A stretch of 64,000 nt of DNA. Source: Cymbidium sinense (Eukaryota > Streptophyta > Magnoliopsida > Asparagales > Orchidaceae). Of this stretch, positions 1-11,460 are shown one piece after another. The stretch spans positions 313,937,001-314,001,000 of the forward strand of contig CM038214.1 in assembly GCA_021442155.1 (NCBI GenBank), given 5' to 3'. Position 1 is the first letter of the stretch; each line of letters begins with the position of its first letter. The notes under the pieces were generated by a model that was given only the letters and a program-made list of their open reading frames with translations, ran no database searches and was not told the DNA's origin. The translations under genes and the position numbers were made by a program.

Positions 1-293
1 CCAAAACCTTAAGCTATACAAAGCTAAAATAATTTAAGCTCACAACAAGTTGATCTGTCCTAGAGCTTTTCAAGTAGGAGAGCTTATTTTAGTTCTAAAG
101 AGACTGATTATTGCCCGTCGTAAGATGGAAGGAAAGTTTGAACCCACTTGGGAAGGCCCTTTTGCCATAAAGAAGACCTACCAAGGAGGATCTTATCAGC
201 TTATTAATCATAAGGGAGAGCTCAATGCTTCCAATCAATGGGCTCTACTTAAAGAAATATTATAAATCATGTTTCAAAATAATTATCATCAAT
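1..293 (+). pseudogene. Ty3/gypsy (Tat/Ogre-type) integrase C-terminus, copy A, left-truncated by window
   Basis: This is the last part of a retrotransposon polyprotein, the integrase C-terminal domain that binds DNA. Frame 50-265 shows FQVGELILVL, then GKFEPTWEGPFAIKK and SYQLINHKGE, the usual order of this domain (a GDLVL-like strand, the GP.. I turn, then L..xxG). The expected end motif LPINHLKKYY is off frame here: the ORF runs into NQWALLKEIL while the bases for KKYY follow at about 250-265 in another frame. The same sequence recurs at 13540-13800 and 38570-38830. It is a broken partial copy whose 5' part lies outside the window. Confidence 0.85.
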
Positions 294-479
294 GAAAATT
301 CCATTTTGAATTCAATCTCTTCCATGTTGAAAGTATTCTTATTTGTGAATCTGCCATGGTGTGTTTAGGGTAGGTGTAAAGAGCTTGAGCGACATCCTAT
401 CATTCATCGACATAATAAAACATAAACTAAACACAAACATATAAAATAAATACATATCTTTTATCTCAGGCAACTCTGA

Positions 480-2260
480 GTTTAGATAATTCCCCCAGTG
501 ACACTCACTCAGTAGTTGCTCTAGGTCAGGCTAACGTGTTACCCTGCTAGTGTGTCACCTAGTCATCTTCTTGCTTTGGAGGATGTAAGTCTACTACACT
601 TTCCTTCCTTACTTGGCCACTACACACCGATGAGCACCTCGTTAGTTTGGTAAGCTTTACTGCATGGCCGGTAAGCCACCTTATGTTGGCTTCATTTAAG
701 AGGATGTGAGCTTCCTATGCTTTTTTTTGGATTAGCCTTCGTCCATTAACTGGGTCGAGTATATTTGATGTTTAGGATAAGTCCCCTAGTGGCTCCTTCC
801 CTCCTGACTGCTTCATGGTTGGGTCCAGTCCTTCCTCAGGGCTCCCCGCTTAGTAGTATCTCTAAGTTAGATAGCATCTATCCCACCAACGACAGACTAT
901 CCTGATGATCAGTTACGCTTGAAAAGTTGTAAGCCTACATGCTTTTTTTCTAGATTGATCGTTGCACATCGATGAGCACCTTAGGTTGGTTGGTTCTCAA
1001 TAGGCTGATGGATACACCACTCATGTTGATGGATACACCTTAGGTTGGTTGGTTCTCACACCTTAGGATACAACACTCATGGTAGATGCAAGTCTGCTAC
1101 ACTTTCTCCTTGAGTTGGCCACCGTACACATATAGGCTTTCTTTTCCATGGCTTAGGATAATGCCCCTAGTAGCACCTCCTTTGTGGGCACTATATTTGG
1201 ATCACGTCCTTTATGACCCCATTTAGATGCTACCCGGGTTACTATTAGATTAGATAGTTCCCCTTTCCTAGTAACCACCCCTGTGGATGTGTAGATTCTC
1301 CCATTTATCTAGTAAATCTGAGATAGGTCAATGCCAACATAGCCCTTTCTCAGTGTGGTCCCTCGCACACCAATAGGGTCCACACAAACATATAAATAAA
1401 ATATATATTCACTTGTGAATTTGGAGGACACCCCTAGCAATACCTTTTCCCAAGCATGCATCCTATCTTTAAGGAAGTGCCAATAAAACTCCCTATAGGA
1501 ATCACCAACTACTCTTGAGTTTATATAAGTCGCTAACAACATTCACTCAGTAGTCACCCCTATGTTGAGTTTGATTTGTTGTGCTACCAATAGGTCACCC
1601 CAGTAATTTTTCCCTACTTTAGAAGATGTAAGTCTGCTACGCCCTCTTCCTAGCACAGTCATTGCACAATAAAAGGCAATCCCTTATGTTGGCTAGCTCT
1701 ACCCCATAGCGATTAGACAATCTTTTTAGATTTGTTAATCTGAGATAGGACAAGTCTTATATAGCCCCTTCTCAGTGGGTCCATCGCACACCGACATGGT
1801 CCATAAAATAAATCAATCAAATTTGACTGAGCTCACATCTCTAGCGGACATGCCCTCAATTCAAAATCAAACTAAACCAAACAAACCATATCAAATCACA
1901 TGAAATTAAGATAAAATTAATCTTGACTACTTTCGAGTTGACATAAGTCCCCAGCGACATTCACTCAATAGTCGACCTATGTAAGGTTCAATTTTTTGTG
2001 CATTCAATAGGTCACCCAATGGTTATTCATCACTTTGGATGATGTAAGTCTGTTTTGCCTTCTTCCTAGCACAATCATTGCACACCGAAAGGCAACCCCT
2101 TAGGTTAGCTAGCTCTAGCTCACAGCCGGTAGACTATCCCTTTAGATTTGTAAACATGAGGAAAGTCAAAGCTGATATAGCCCTTTCTAAGTGGGTTCAT
2201 CGCACACCGATAGCGTCCATATGTTAACACAGATTAAATTAAACCCAATCTAATTTTCCC
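480..2260 (+). repeat. Tandem modules of about 415-540 bp in the copy A 3' region
   Basis: The marker GATGTAAGTCTRCTACRC, or a close variant, occurs at about 582, 1085, 1625 and 2041. Around it the order of words is repeated: a CACTCAGTAGT box, a GTGCTACC..TAGGTCACC box, the marker, TTGCACACCGA, then TTAGGTTGGCTAGCTCTACC. At 1310, 1735 and 2145 a further box (GAGATAGGTCA, CCTTCTCAGTGGGTCC, ATCGCACACCGA) recurs. The spacing is uneven and the modules are diverged. The same series is present downstream of copy B. Confidence 0.75.
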
Positions 2261-2989
2261 TAGTGGAGTCCCAAATTATATATAAACAAGTCAAGCAAGC
2301 AAATCAAATTCAAAAACCAACCTTCCCAGTCGAGCCAAATTAAACCAACTCCCCCAATAGAGTATAAATCAAAGAAATCCAACCAAACTCTTATTCTGAG
2401 TGGATACATCCCCAAATAAATCTATGAAATCAAACTCAAATCCCAATCCCCAACGGATAGCCTGAACATACTTTTCTAGTGGAAGGTTCATATACCCGAT
2501 CCCTAGTGGACTCGAGCCCATATCTCTAGTAGACATGCCTCCATATGAATTAAAATAGAATAAATTAAAGTTGATTTGATTTTAATCCCTAGTGGATTAT
2601 AGATTCTTATCCCTAGTAGATCTTTTTTCCATAAATCATATAATCAAATCAAATTCAAACCTTATCCCCAACATATTTTCTTCTTCTATGCCCTCGAAAT
2701 AGACCCCTCACATGTCATGTCCAATGCATGTGTGATCCCCTAGCAGATCTCCCTCTATGTCCTTGACATGGAATTCTCATCAAATCTTATTTCTTCTCGT
2801 ATTCACACCTTTAATAATTCAACCGAAATCTTAATAATGTATTAATTCATATTACATCATCTTAACATTGTAATCAACATTTTATGATTTATGATGGTGC
2901 AAGCTCAAACTAACTATACAATATCATGCTAAACATATTATAGTGTGAATTAACACACTAAATTATGTTATAATTAGCTATAATTTAAT

Positions 2990-3250
2990 ATATTTTCTAA
3001 CATTACACCTCATTAGAATCACTTAAAAGGAACAAATAACAAAATTTCCTCAAAATATGAATAAAGTTCATTTTGGATGTAAAATTGTTGTTTTTCTATT
3101 AGAAATGGTACAAAATAGCATAATTTTGGTGTGCCATGAATTTGGCCAAATTCTTCCATCTCAACCTTCAAATTAACATTTTTGTGTGTTTTGACCCAAT
3201 GTATTATAACAAAATAAAACATACTAAAATGTACTATATCCACCATATTC

Positions 3251-3319
<69 letters not shown>

Positions 3320-4200
3320 ATATCTTTCATATAATATATTATATATATATATTATATATATATATATATATAATATATTAATACCTAATATATTATCTTA
3401 TAAAATGAATCACTTTTAAAATTTACAAAATTTGGTTGAAAATGAACTTTTATTTTGGATGCAAAATTTCATTCTTTTGATTAAATGACACACCATAGCA
3501 CACCCCAATGATGTTCCCTAAAACTATAAATTTGTCCAAATCCCATCATCTCGACCTATAAATCGAATTTTTATGAATTTTACTAGTAGAAACTCTACAT
3601 CATACTATAACAAACTAAAATATGCTAAACAACAAGTAGTAATACGTATGCTATAATGCATGATGCTACTATGTTATGGCATCCTATATTATAATACACT
3701 ATAACATATTATATTATATTATATTACATACTACATCACAAGTGATTTCTTAAGATAAAAAATCATAAAATTAGTCTAATCAATAAAAAACTATATATTT
3801 TAGTCATATCACTTACATATTTTAAATTAAAATAATATATTATGATGCCATGCTCTACCTATTATGAATTTGGCCAAATTCCACCATTTTACAGTCTAAA
3901 TCAACATTTTTATAAATAATGCTAGTGTAAGCTTGACTACATGATTGTAAAATACTAAAAGAATTTAAAATGCACAAAATAATATATTATGATATATGAT
4001 GCTATACTATGCTACAACATATAATATTTATTTTGAACATAAAATATTACTTATTCGATTATAAGTGGTGTAGCACACATTTGGTACTACAACCTAATTT
4101 CCATTTCAAATTTAACAAATTTCATCATCTCATTTATTAAATCAATATTTTTATGATTTATATTAATACAGACTATAGGGCACAATACCATAATATACTA
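2990..4200 (+). repeat. AT-rich tandem modules of about 240-390 bp in the copy A 3' region
   Basis: The core AATTTGGCCAAATTC, followed by a CCATCTCAACCTATAAATCAA-like stretch and TTTTTATGAATT, recurs at about 3141, 3531, 3869 and 4111. Each is preceded by a TTTTGGATGYAAAAT box and an ACACCATAGCACACC-like box. This is satellite-like structure inside the element's 3' region. Copy B has the same four at about 16524, 16864, 17189 and 17431. The stretch between the two module sets (2260-2990) holds repeats of CCCTAGTGGA words and an AT-rich link, with no gene. Confidence 0.75.
3251..3374. repeat. (TA)n microsatellite
   Basis: Nearly pure TA repeat broken by a short TCTTTCATATAATATATT stretch. The same place in copy B (about 16640-16720) has only short TATATATG words, so the expansion is private to this copy. 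Replication slippage is the likely cause. Confidence 0.95.
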
Positions 4201-4883
4201 AAACATTTCAAAATATCTTATAATATCCAAAAACACATCACTACATGCTGAAATATATGATGCTACATTATATTATAATATATTGTATTATAACATGATT
4301 TAGGGTTAGGATTAAGGGTATTTAAATCTCTAATTGTCAAGGTAAAGTCACTTGAAGACATTTTCTTTAGCTACCATAACTATGTTATGATTTGGTCATT
4401 CTTTAGATTTATTCCTAATGACATCTTTATTCAAGGTTTGGGGTTTAGGGTTTAGGGTTAGGATTTAGGGTTTAAGGTGAGTTTAGGGTTTAAGGTTTAC
4501 AGTTTAGGGTTTGGGTTTAGGGTTTAAGGTTTAGGGTTGTAGGTTTTAGGGTTATGGTTTATGGTTTTAATGTTTAGTGTTTAGTGTTTAGAGTTTAGGG
4601 TTCATAGTTTTAAGGTTTTTTTTTATTATTTTTCTTATTTTTATTTTTTATTTTTTTTATTTTTTTTATTTTTTTTATTTTTTTTTATTTTTTTATTTTT
4701 TATTTTTTTTATTTTTTATTTTTTTTATTTTTTTAGGGTTTTAGGGTTTAGGGTTAGGTTTAGTTTAATTTAGGGTTTAGGTTTAGGGTTTAGGGTTTAT
4801 GGTTTTAGTTTAGGATTTTAGTTTAGTTTAGGTTTAGGTTTAAGTTTAGGTTTAAATTTTTTTAGGGTTTAGGGTTTAAGAAT

Positions 4884-5346
4884 TTTTTAACAGAACAAAT
4901 TCAATTCAACATTTCTTGTTTTTGATTTCATTAACTAGCACCCCAAGTTTTCTAAGACACAAGTCACGACATAGAAAAAAAAAAAGAACACTTATAGACC
5001 AAATCAAACACCCTAGATGAGTAGAATCATCTCTATTGTAAATATATAGTTCCAAAAGCAACAAATTAGATAAGTCATTCTTCATTTTCTCTAATTTCCA
5101 TCAGAACCACCCCTGCCTCTCGAGTAGCGGGATCTGCCATCGTCTCCCCGATCTCTCCCTCTGTCACCACCACGGTTGTAACCTCCGTTGCTCCACTCAC
5201 CACCAAAACCACCATTTTCACCATGTCCATATCACCATCCTCCGGATCCTCCACCACCATTGATAATCGCACCGCCTCCACCGTAGATCTAGACTGACCC
5301 TAGTTGAAAGTGATGTTCCTGCCGTCAAGGTTCTGCCCATTCTTAG
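4884..5346 (-). pseudogene. Fragment of glycine-rich RNA-binding protein (GRP) gene, copy 1
   Basis: Read on the minus strand it begins in the last strand of an RRM domain: KNGQNLDGRNITFN, then GQSRS, matching the usual plant GRP ending MNGQ.LDGR.ITVNEAQSR. A Gly-rich tail follows with GGGGSGG, GHGENGGFGGEWSNGGYN and RGGDRGRDRGDDGRSRYS, then RGRGGSDGN and a stop. About 190 bp of 3'UTR-like sequence follows (plus strand from 4884). An in-frame stop replaces the residue after ITFN. The upstream RRM and promoter are missing, so it is a captured 3' fragment. Such proteins bind RNA in stress and circadian responses; this piece is not expected to work. Confidence 0.8.
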
Positions 5347-6575
5347 TGTTTAGGGTTAGTTTAGGGTTTAGGGTTTAGTGTTAGTTTAGAGTTTAAGGTT
5401 TAGAGTTTGGGCTTTTAGGTTTAGGGTTGTAGGTTTAGGATTTAGGGGTTTAGGGTTTAGGATTTAGGGTTTAGGGTTTAGGGTCTTAGGGTTTACGATT
5501 TAGGATTTATGATTTAGGATTTAGAGTTTAAGGTTTAAGATTTTAGGATTTATAGTTTAGGGTTTAGGGTTGTAGGTTTAGGGTTTAGGGTTTATGGTTA
5601 GTTTTAGGGTTTAGGGTTTAGGATATAGGGTTTAAGGTTTTTTTTTCAAAATTAAGTAAAATGATAGGTCTAAGTTTATTAAGTTTACTTTTTTGTTTAT
5701 TTGAGTTTATTTTTATTTTGGTTTATTTTTTATTTTTATTTAGTTTAGCTTTTTTATTTCAAGTTTATTTATTTTAGTTTAGGTTTTTTAATTTAATTTA
5801 TTTTTTTAGATTTAAGTTTATTTTTTTAATTTAGTTTTATTTTTATTTTATTTTTTAGGTTTAGGTTTTATTTTTTATTTTTAAGTTTAAGTTTAAGTTT
5901 ATATTTTATTTTTCTAGGTTTAGGTTTTAAGTTTTAATTTTAGGTCGATTTTTAGGTTTCATTTTTTAGTTTAGGTTTAGGTTTATTTTTAGTTTATTTT
6001 ATTTTATTTAGTTTAGGTTTAAGTTTAGGTTTAGGTTTAGGTTTTATTTATTTTAATTTAGTTTATTTTAGTTTAGGCTTAGGTTTATTTTTTTTTTTAT
6101 TTTTGGTTTAGTTTTTTTTTTTGGTTTAGGGTTTAGGTTTTAGTTTTTAATTATTTTTATGTTTATTTTTTAATTTTAGATTTTTATTTACTTTTTATTT
6201 TATATTATTTTAGGTTTATTTTATTTTTATTTTATGCTTACTTTTTATTTTATTTAGATTTTTTATTTTTTATAGTTTAGTTTAGGTTTTTATTTGTTTA
6301 ATTTTAGTTTAGTTTTTATTTATTTATTATTATTTTTTAGGTTTAGATTTAGGTTTAGGTTTAGGTTTAGGTTTTAGTTTATGTTTATATTTTATTTTAT
6401 TTTGGTTTATGTTTATTTATTTATTTTATTTTTAGGTTTTATTTAGTTTAGGTTTAGCTTTTTAGCTTTTTAGGGTTTCGGGTTTAGGATTAATTTAGGG
6501 TTTAGGGTTTAAGGTTTAGGCTTTAGGTTTTAGGTTTTAGGTTTTAGGTTTAATTTTTAGTTTAGGGTTTAAGGT

Positions 6576-7025
6576 TTTTTTTAACATAGAAGAAATTCAG
6601 ATTCAACATTTCTTCTTTTCAATTTCATCAACTAAGTAGCACCCCAAGTTTTCAAAACATCGATGACATAGATCAAAAAAATGAGCACCCATAGCAAATC
6701 AAAATCCATAGATAAGTAGAACCATCTCTACAGTAAGAACACTCCATAAGCGTAGATCGAATCGACCATTCTTCTCCGGTTCCCATCAACCACCCCATCT
6801 TTGAGTAGCGGATCACCATCATATCCCCGATCTGCCACCACCACCATGTAACCTTCATCGGTCCTCCCGCCACCATAACCACCACTGCTCCGACCACCAC
6901 CTCCATATCCACCAGTACCTCCAGATCCCCCACCATAATCACAATAATCACCACATCTGCCTTCACCTCCATCAGATCTAGAGCGATTGATGGTGATGTC
7001 ATGTCGTCAAGTTTTTTCCCATTTT
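6576..7025 (-). pseudogene. GRP gene fragment, copy 2
   Basis: Same fragment as at 4884-5346, same orientation. The minus-strand frame shows ITINRSRSDGGEG, then YGGGSGGTGGYGGGGRSSGG and YGGGRTDEGY, then a frame change before the DRGYDG end. The RRM remnant is shorter and mutated. The 3' flank (AACATTTCTTCTTTTCAATT on the plus strand near 6605) is shared with copies 3-5. A long minus ORF here is the wrong frame of the Gly-rich repeat. Confidence 0.8.
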
Positions 7026-7832
7026 AAGGCTTAAGTTTAAGTTTAGGTTTATTCAGTTTTAGGGTTTAGATTTATTTTTAAATTTATTTAGTTACTTTAG
7101 GTTTATTTTTAGGGTTGAGGTTTAGGGTTTAGGGATTGGGGAAGTTGGCTTAAGATTTAGGGTTTAGGGTTTAGGGTTTAGGGTTTAGGGTTGAGGTTTA
7201 CTATTTAGGGTTTAGGGTTATTTAGGGTTTAGAGTTTAGAGTTTAGGATTTAGGGTTTATGGTTTATTTTTTAAAATTAAGTTGACCGGTTATGTTTAGG
7301 TTTATTTAGTTTATTTAGTTCATTTTTTATTTATTTTAGTTTATTTTATTTTTATTTTTATTTAGGTTTATTTTTTTTTATTTAGTTAAGTTTATTTATT
7401 TTAGGTTTATTTATTTTAGTTTAGGTTTTTTATTTTAGTTTATTTTTTAGGTTTAGGTTATAGTTTAGGTTTATGTTGTAGTTGACTTTTATTTTAGTTT
7501 ATTTTAGGTTTGGGTTTATTTTTTTTTTAGGTTTAGGTTTAGGTTTTATTTTATTTTTTAGGTTTAGGTTTTAGGTTTTACTTTAGTTTTTTTTTTTTAG
7601 GTTTTATTTTTTAGTTTAGGTTTTGGTTTAGGTTTAGTTTATTTTATTATTAGGTTTAGGTTGTATTTATTTTAGTTTAGGTTTAGGTTTATTTTATTTT
7701 ATTTATTTTATTTTTGTTTTAGGTTTAGGTTTTTTTAGTTTAAGGTTTAGGTTTTATTTTGTATTTATTTTTAGGTTTTATTTTAAGGTTTATTTTTTAG
7801 GTTTAGGTTTTTATTTAGTTATTATTTTATTG

Positions 7833-9336
7833 CGATTTGGTTTCAATTAATTTGGATTTGGTTTTATTTTAGGGCAACTTGAACCTTTAGGTCAATTTCG
7901 GCTATGTAGGTGAATTGGGTCCAATCATGGCTTTGGTTAAGTTCAATAATCAATTTGGAATGAACTTGAGCCATTGGTTGCAATCAATTTGGTTTATATT
8001 TTGATTTGACCCAATTTGGTCTTTTAGGTCAATTTGGGTCAACTTGGGTCACGAGGGCCAATTGGGTTTGGTTTGACTCAATTGTAGGTCAAGTCATATT
8101 CAAATATTGATTTTGATTTGGTATGAATCATTCAAGGCATTTGGCTTAGGTGCAATTTGGCTAGTTTGTGTTCATATGGGTTAAGGGGTTGACTTGGTCA
8201 AATGTTAAGTTGACTTGGTTTGACCAAATTTACAATTATCAAACCTAAATCATGAAGGGAGGTTTTGATTGGCTTGGTTCAATCCAATTTGGGTAGGATT
8301 AGAACTTGGCTCAAATAGGTCAAATTGGCCACTTTGGGTCAAGTGGACCAATTGGGTTTAGTTGGCTTAATTTTGGGTTAAGTTTGATTTAGTGGAGTTT
8401 ATATATGGATTTGGGATAGATGTAAAAATTCAATTGCAATTGGCTTAGGTTCAAATGGGTTTTGGTTCATTTGAACATTTCAAGTCAAAAGGGTTAAGTT
8501 GGGTTTGACTTGGGTTGATTTTGGTTTGGCTTGATGATTGTAGATTTCATTTAAATTTGGAAATATGATTGAAGGTATGATTGATTCATGAGAAAATCAA
8601 TTGAATTTGGGTTTTGCAATGAAATTTGGAATTTGGCTAAGTCCATGGAGTTGGGTCATGTGGCTTAGGTTTGGATTTTGATTTAGTTTGATTTAGTTTT
8701 GATATTTAAATGTATACTTCATTTAAATTTCTGAAGATGATTGAAAATATGATTGATTTGTGAGAAAATCAATTGAGTTTGACTTGATTTGGATTAAGAT
8801 TTGGCTAAGTCCATGGGATAGGTCATATGGCTTAGAAATTTTGATTTAATTTGATTTAGTTTGATTTTGTTTTAATCATTTGAATGTAGATTTGATTTAT
8901 ATTTAGGAAGATGATTGAAGATATAAATTGATTATGAAAAAAATCAATTGATTTTGGATTGATTTGGATTAAGTTTTCGCTAAGTCCATGTTATAGGTCA
9001 TATGCAAGGGTTTTAAGTTTTGATTTGATCATGGGATTCAATCATTTGGTTTTGGAATTTGGGTTTGGATTTGGATTTGAATTTTATGTTTGAATTTAAC
9101 TTGAGGTTTGGTTTGAGAAGGTGAACATGGATTGAATTTGGATTGTAGGTTAGGTGGTTTATCCTAGTCCCTAAAGCATAACCTAATCCTATGGTTAAAC
9201 CATTCTAAGTCTTTAATCTTAGGTTAAGTGTTTACCTAATTGTTAGAAGTGTCTTATGACTAGGGAAGTCTTAATGTCTAGAAGACTTTTAAGTCTAAGA
9301 TGGGAATATTGAATCCACACTCTAAAAGTGAGGTCA
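7833..9336 (-). mobile_element. Truncated end of the large LTR block, next to copy B
   Basis: This corresponds to 32790-34314 and, less closely, to 50400-51848. It is full of degenerate TTTGGTTTGATT / CAATTTGGGTCAAGTTGACC words. Its right end ...GTGAGGTCA at 9336 is exactly the right end of the other two copies, and protease coding sequence follows at once. Its left end is cut at about 7833 by the telomere-like array. In the orientation of element E this is the 5' end of an LTR (TGACCTCA...), so it lies antisense to copy B pol. Confidence 0.75.
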
Positions 9337-9643
9337 ACAGGCCTTAGGCTCCATAGTGTTGCCCTTGGAGATAGATGATTGGAAGATTGAAGCCAAGTTT
9401 CACATTATAGACTCAGATACATCTTTCAATGCTTTGCTTGGGAGACCATGGATACATGAGAACAACATAGTTTCATCCTCTCTACATCAGTGTATGAAGT
9501 TTGTGAGAGGTGGGATTGTCTACTGTGTCAAAGTAGATCTTAAGCCATTTACAATTCATGAGGTCAGCATATATGAGGATACGACTTACTACCTCCCTCA
9601 AAATCAACAAGTCTATTCTCATAAACTTGGCCAAAGTTTAAAA
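9337..9643 (+). pseudogene. Protease C-terminal part, Ty3 copy B
   Basis: Retroviral-type aspartic protease, second half. The ORF at 9356-9646 reads LPLEIDDWKIEAKFHII, DSDTSFNALLGRPWIHE and SSLHQCMKFV, the typical Tat-type end of protease (LPL.., FHVIDADTSYNALLGRPWIH, PSTLHQCLK). The catalytic D-x-G half is missing because the LTR block ends directly at 9336. The frame entering at 9338 reads QAL before the -SIVLPLEI stretch, so the interruption falls between the GFN..GE motif and this segment. Confidence 0.85.
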
Positions 9644-10500
9644 TAAAAGAAAAATAAAAAGAAAAAGAAAAGGAAAGAGAAAAAGAAAAAGAAAAGAAAA
9701 GATAAAATGAAAAAGAAAAAAAAGGAGCAGAAATAGACTTAGAGGAGGAAGTGGAGCCTGACATTAGATTCCACCCATAGTTTGTTACTCCATTCGAACA
9801 TATGGATAGGATGAACTGACCTCCACTAGGTAGAGGAAGAGGCCAATTCAAAGGCAATGCCAGGGGTGGAAAACCTTCTTATTGGCCACCCAATAGAAGA
9901 TATGTCCTAGTTACTAAGAGTACACTTGCTATCCATATAGACTTAGAATCTAGTTCATAGAATGAGTCTTATATGGTTAGCACACCAGCCAACTCTTCTC
10001 AGTAGTAGATTCTCTTGGAGGTGACACTTGAGCCAGATAGCAATGAATACTGGGCTCCAAAGCAAAACATAAGTGTATCCAAGTCTATATGTGAAATAGT
10101 TAGGCATCCTTTGGGAACCTTAGCTCTAACCCCACTTTCCTCTTAAAAAGCAGAGAGTTTGGTAGTTAAGCCCCTAAGTCATCCACAGTGTGAAGACTTA
10201 GAGGTTCTTTCTCGGAGCATGATCCATAAGTCAAGAAGTTGATGTCTAACTTTAGGATGATTCATATAAAGATTCAATAGAATTATCTTTTGATTGGTAC
10301 TTTCCTTGTGTTCATAATTTAGCAAAGAAATGGTTAATCCCACATACTTAGTCAAAGTGTAGTGACTACTTTGAAAGAATATGGATGAACAAATGTGAAA
10401 GCTATCAATCAAGACCTGACTAGGATTGCAGTGGGTCCAATGATGACGATTAGTGCTAGTCATCACCAATCATTTGGAATCGATGTTCTTTTCAAATCAC
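9644..10500 (+). pseudogene. PR-RT linker, copy B, with Lys-rich tract
   Basis: 9640-9730 is almost all A and G, coding KEKQKEKGKRKRKRK-like residues. Then come EEEVEPDIRF, NRRYVLVTKS, SSQ..ILLEVTLEPDS and ISVSKSICEIVRHPLGTL, shared with 34680-35170 of copy C. Several stops and frameshifts interrupt it. A long linker between protease and RT is normal for this lineage; in Ogre elements part of it acts as an intron. I see no clear splice sites that would remove the stops here. Confidence 0.65.
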
Positions 10501-10520
10501 ATTAACTCATATGAGGAGCT

Positions 10521-11460
10521 ATGCTTAAAACTTCAGATGAACGAGATGATTTTGAAGTCAAAGATGCACCACCAGAGTTTGAAGAAGAGATCAAGTCAAC
10601 CATCGATGAGCTCAAGGAAATCAACTTAGGAACTCAAGAAGATCCACACCCGACATACATCAGTTCTTTAATGAATGAAATTAAAACCAATAACTTAGTT
10701 AGGCTACTGAATGAGTTTAAGGATTGCATTGCATGGAGTTATGAAGAGATGATTGGACTGGCTCCTGACGTAGAAGTCTATAAACTAACAATAGAGCATA
10801 CTGCTAACCCTATCAAGCAAGCTTCTAGACGCATGTGATTAGACATAGAACAATAGGTCATTTATGAAGTCAAGAAACTGATCGATGCGAGCTTCATCCG
10901 CAAAAGAAAAATACCCTACTTGGTTAGCCAGCGTCATCCCAGTTAAGAAAAGAATGGTCAAATTCACATTTGCATCAATTTTAGGGATTTAAATAAGGCA
11001 TGTCGAAAAGATGAATTTCCACTACCAATCTTAGAGCTGATGGTGGACATTGCCTCATCTCATGCTGTCTTCTCTTTCATGGATGGCTCATCCGGATATA
11101 AACAAATAAAGATGGCCCTCAAGATGAAAGAAACACTGCTTTTAGAACCCCCAATTGGAATCTATTATAAGGTAATTCTTTTCAGCCTTAAAATGATGTT
11201 ATATACCAGCATGCTATGCCGATGATCTCATGGTCAAAAGCAGAGAAAAGGAAGACCATCTCTTTGACTTGAGAGTAGTTTTTAAATAGTTAAGACAAAT
11301 TAACCTCAAAATGAACCCCCTGAAGTGTGCATTTTGAGTAGCTTCAAGGGAATTCCTTGGGTTTGTTGTCTAACACTGGGGAATCAAAATTGATCCAAAG
11401 AAGAACAAGGCGATATTAGAAATTCCACCCCCTAAAGTTTAACTCAACTCAGATCATTCC
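10521..11460 (+). pseudogene. Reverse transcriptase, Ty3 copy B
   Basis: RNA-dependent DNA polymerase domain. Frame 10521-10838 gives the N-terminal part (LLNEFKDCIAWSYEEMIGLA, then VEVYKLTIEHTANPIKQASR). Beyond a stop come KKLIDASFIR, ICINFRDLNKAC, KDEFPLPILELMVD and FSFMDGSSGYKQIKMA (motif A has the catalytic D in SFMDG). A YADDLMVKS motif is present at about 11213-11239, but the segment before it is shortened by roughly 45 bp relative to copy C, and frameshifts follow. LKMNPLKCAF and FLGFVV then lead into the connection region. It is dead. Confidence 0.85.

Larger units (their letters stand above)
294..4434 (+). repeat. 3' noncoding region of Ty3 copy A (3'UTR; LTR not excluded)
   Basis: No coding potential is seen. 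The stretch aligns along its length with 13801-17754 downstream of copy B and, for its first part, with 38896-39171 downstream of copy C, so it belongs to the element and is not flanking host DNA. It holds two sets of tandem modules (listed separately) and ends by grading into TTTAGGG-like repeats in both copies A and B. Long 3' regions with tandem repeats between integrase and 3' LTR are known for Tat-lineage elements, which fits. The alternative is that an LTR starts at TGTAAAGAGC (375) after the purine-rich TTTAGGGTAGG. I prefer the 3'UTR reading because the same-family LTR at 44566-51848 has different ends. Confidence 0.6.
4435..7832. repeat. Degenerate telomere-like array 1 (TTTAGGG / TTTAGGTTTATTTT)
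   Basis: G-rich blocks of TTTAGGG and variants (4435-4860, 5340-5640, 6470-6570, 7080-7260) alternate with T-rich blocks of TTTATTTT, TTTAGTTTA and GTTTAGGTTTA. A unique-looking link, AAATTAAGTAAA or close, sits after a G-rich block at about 5648 and 7272, giving a higher-order unit of about 1.6 kb. Two antisense GRP fragments lie inside. The array is interstitial and strongly diverged, so it is not a chromosome end. Confidence 0.85.

Noticed and set aside
375..390. LTR start TGTAAAGAGC after a purine-rich TTTAGGGTAGG (also 13908 and 38911)
   Set aside because: Possible, but the same-family LTR identified by its PBS begins TGACCTCA, no matching CA end or LTR pair could be found, and Tat elements are expected to have a long 3' region here.
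3019..3330. 103-codon minus ORF starting in Tyr/Ile repeats
   Set aside because: Its N-terminal half is the translated (TA)n microsatellite and the rest is antisense of an AT-rich module.
6673..7002. Val/Met-rich minus-strand ORF of 109 codons as a gene
   Set aside because: It is a shifted frame of GRP fragment 2; the neighbouring frame gives the expected Gly-rich protein.
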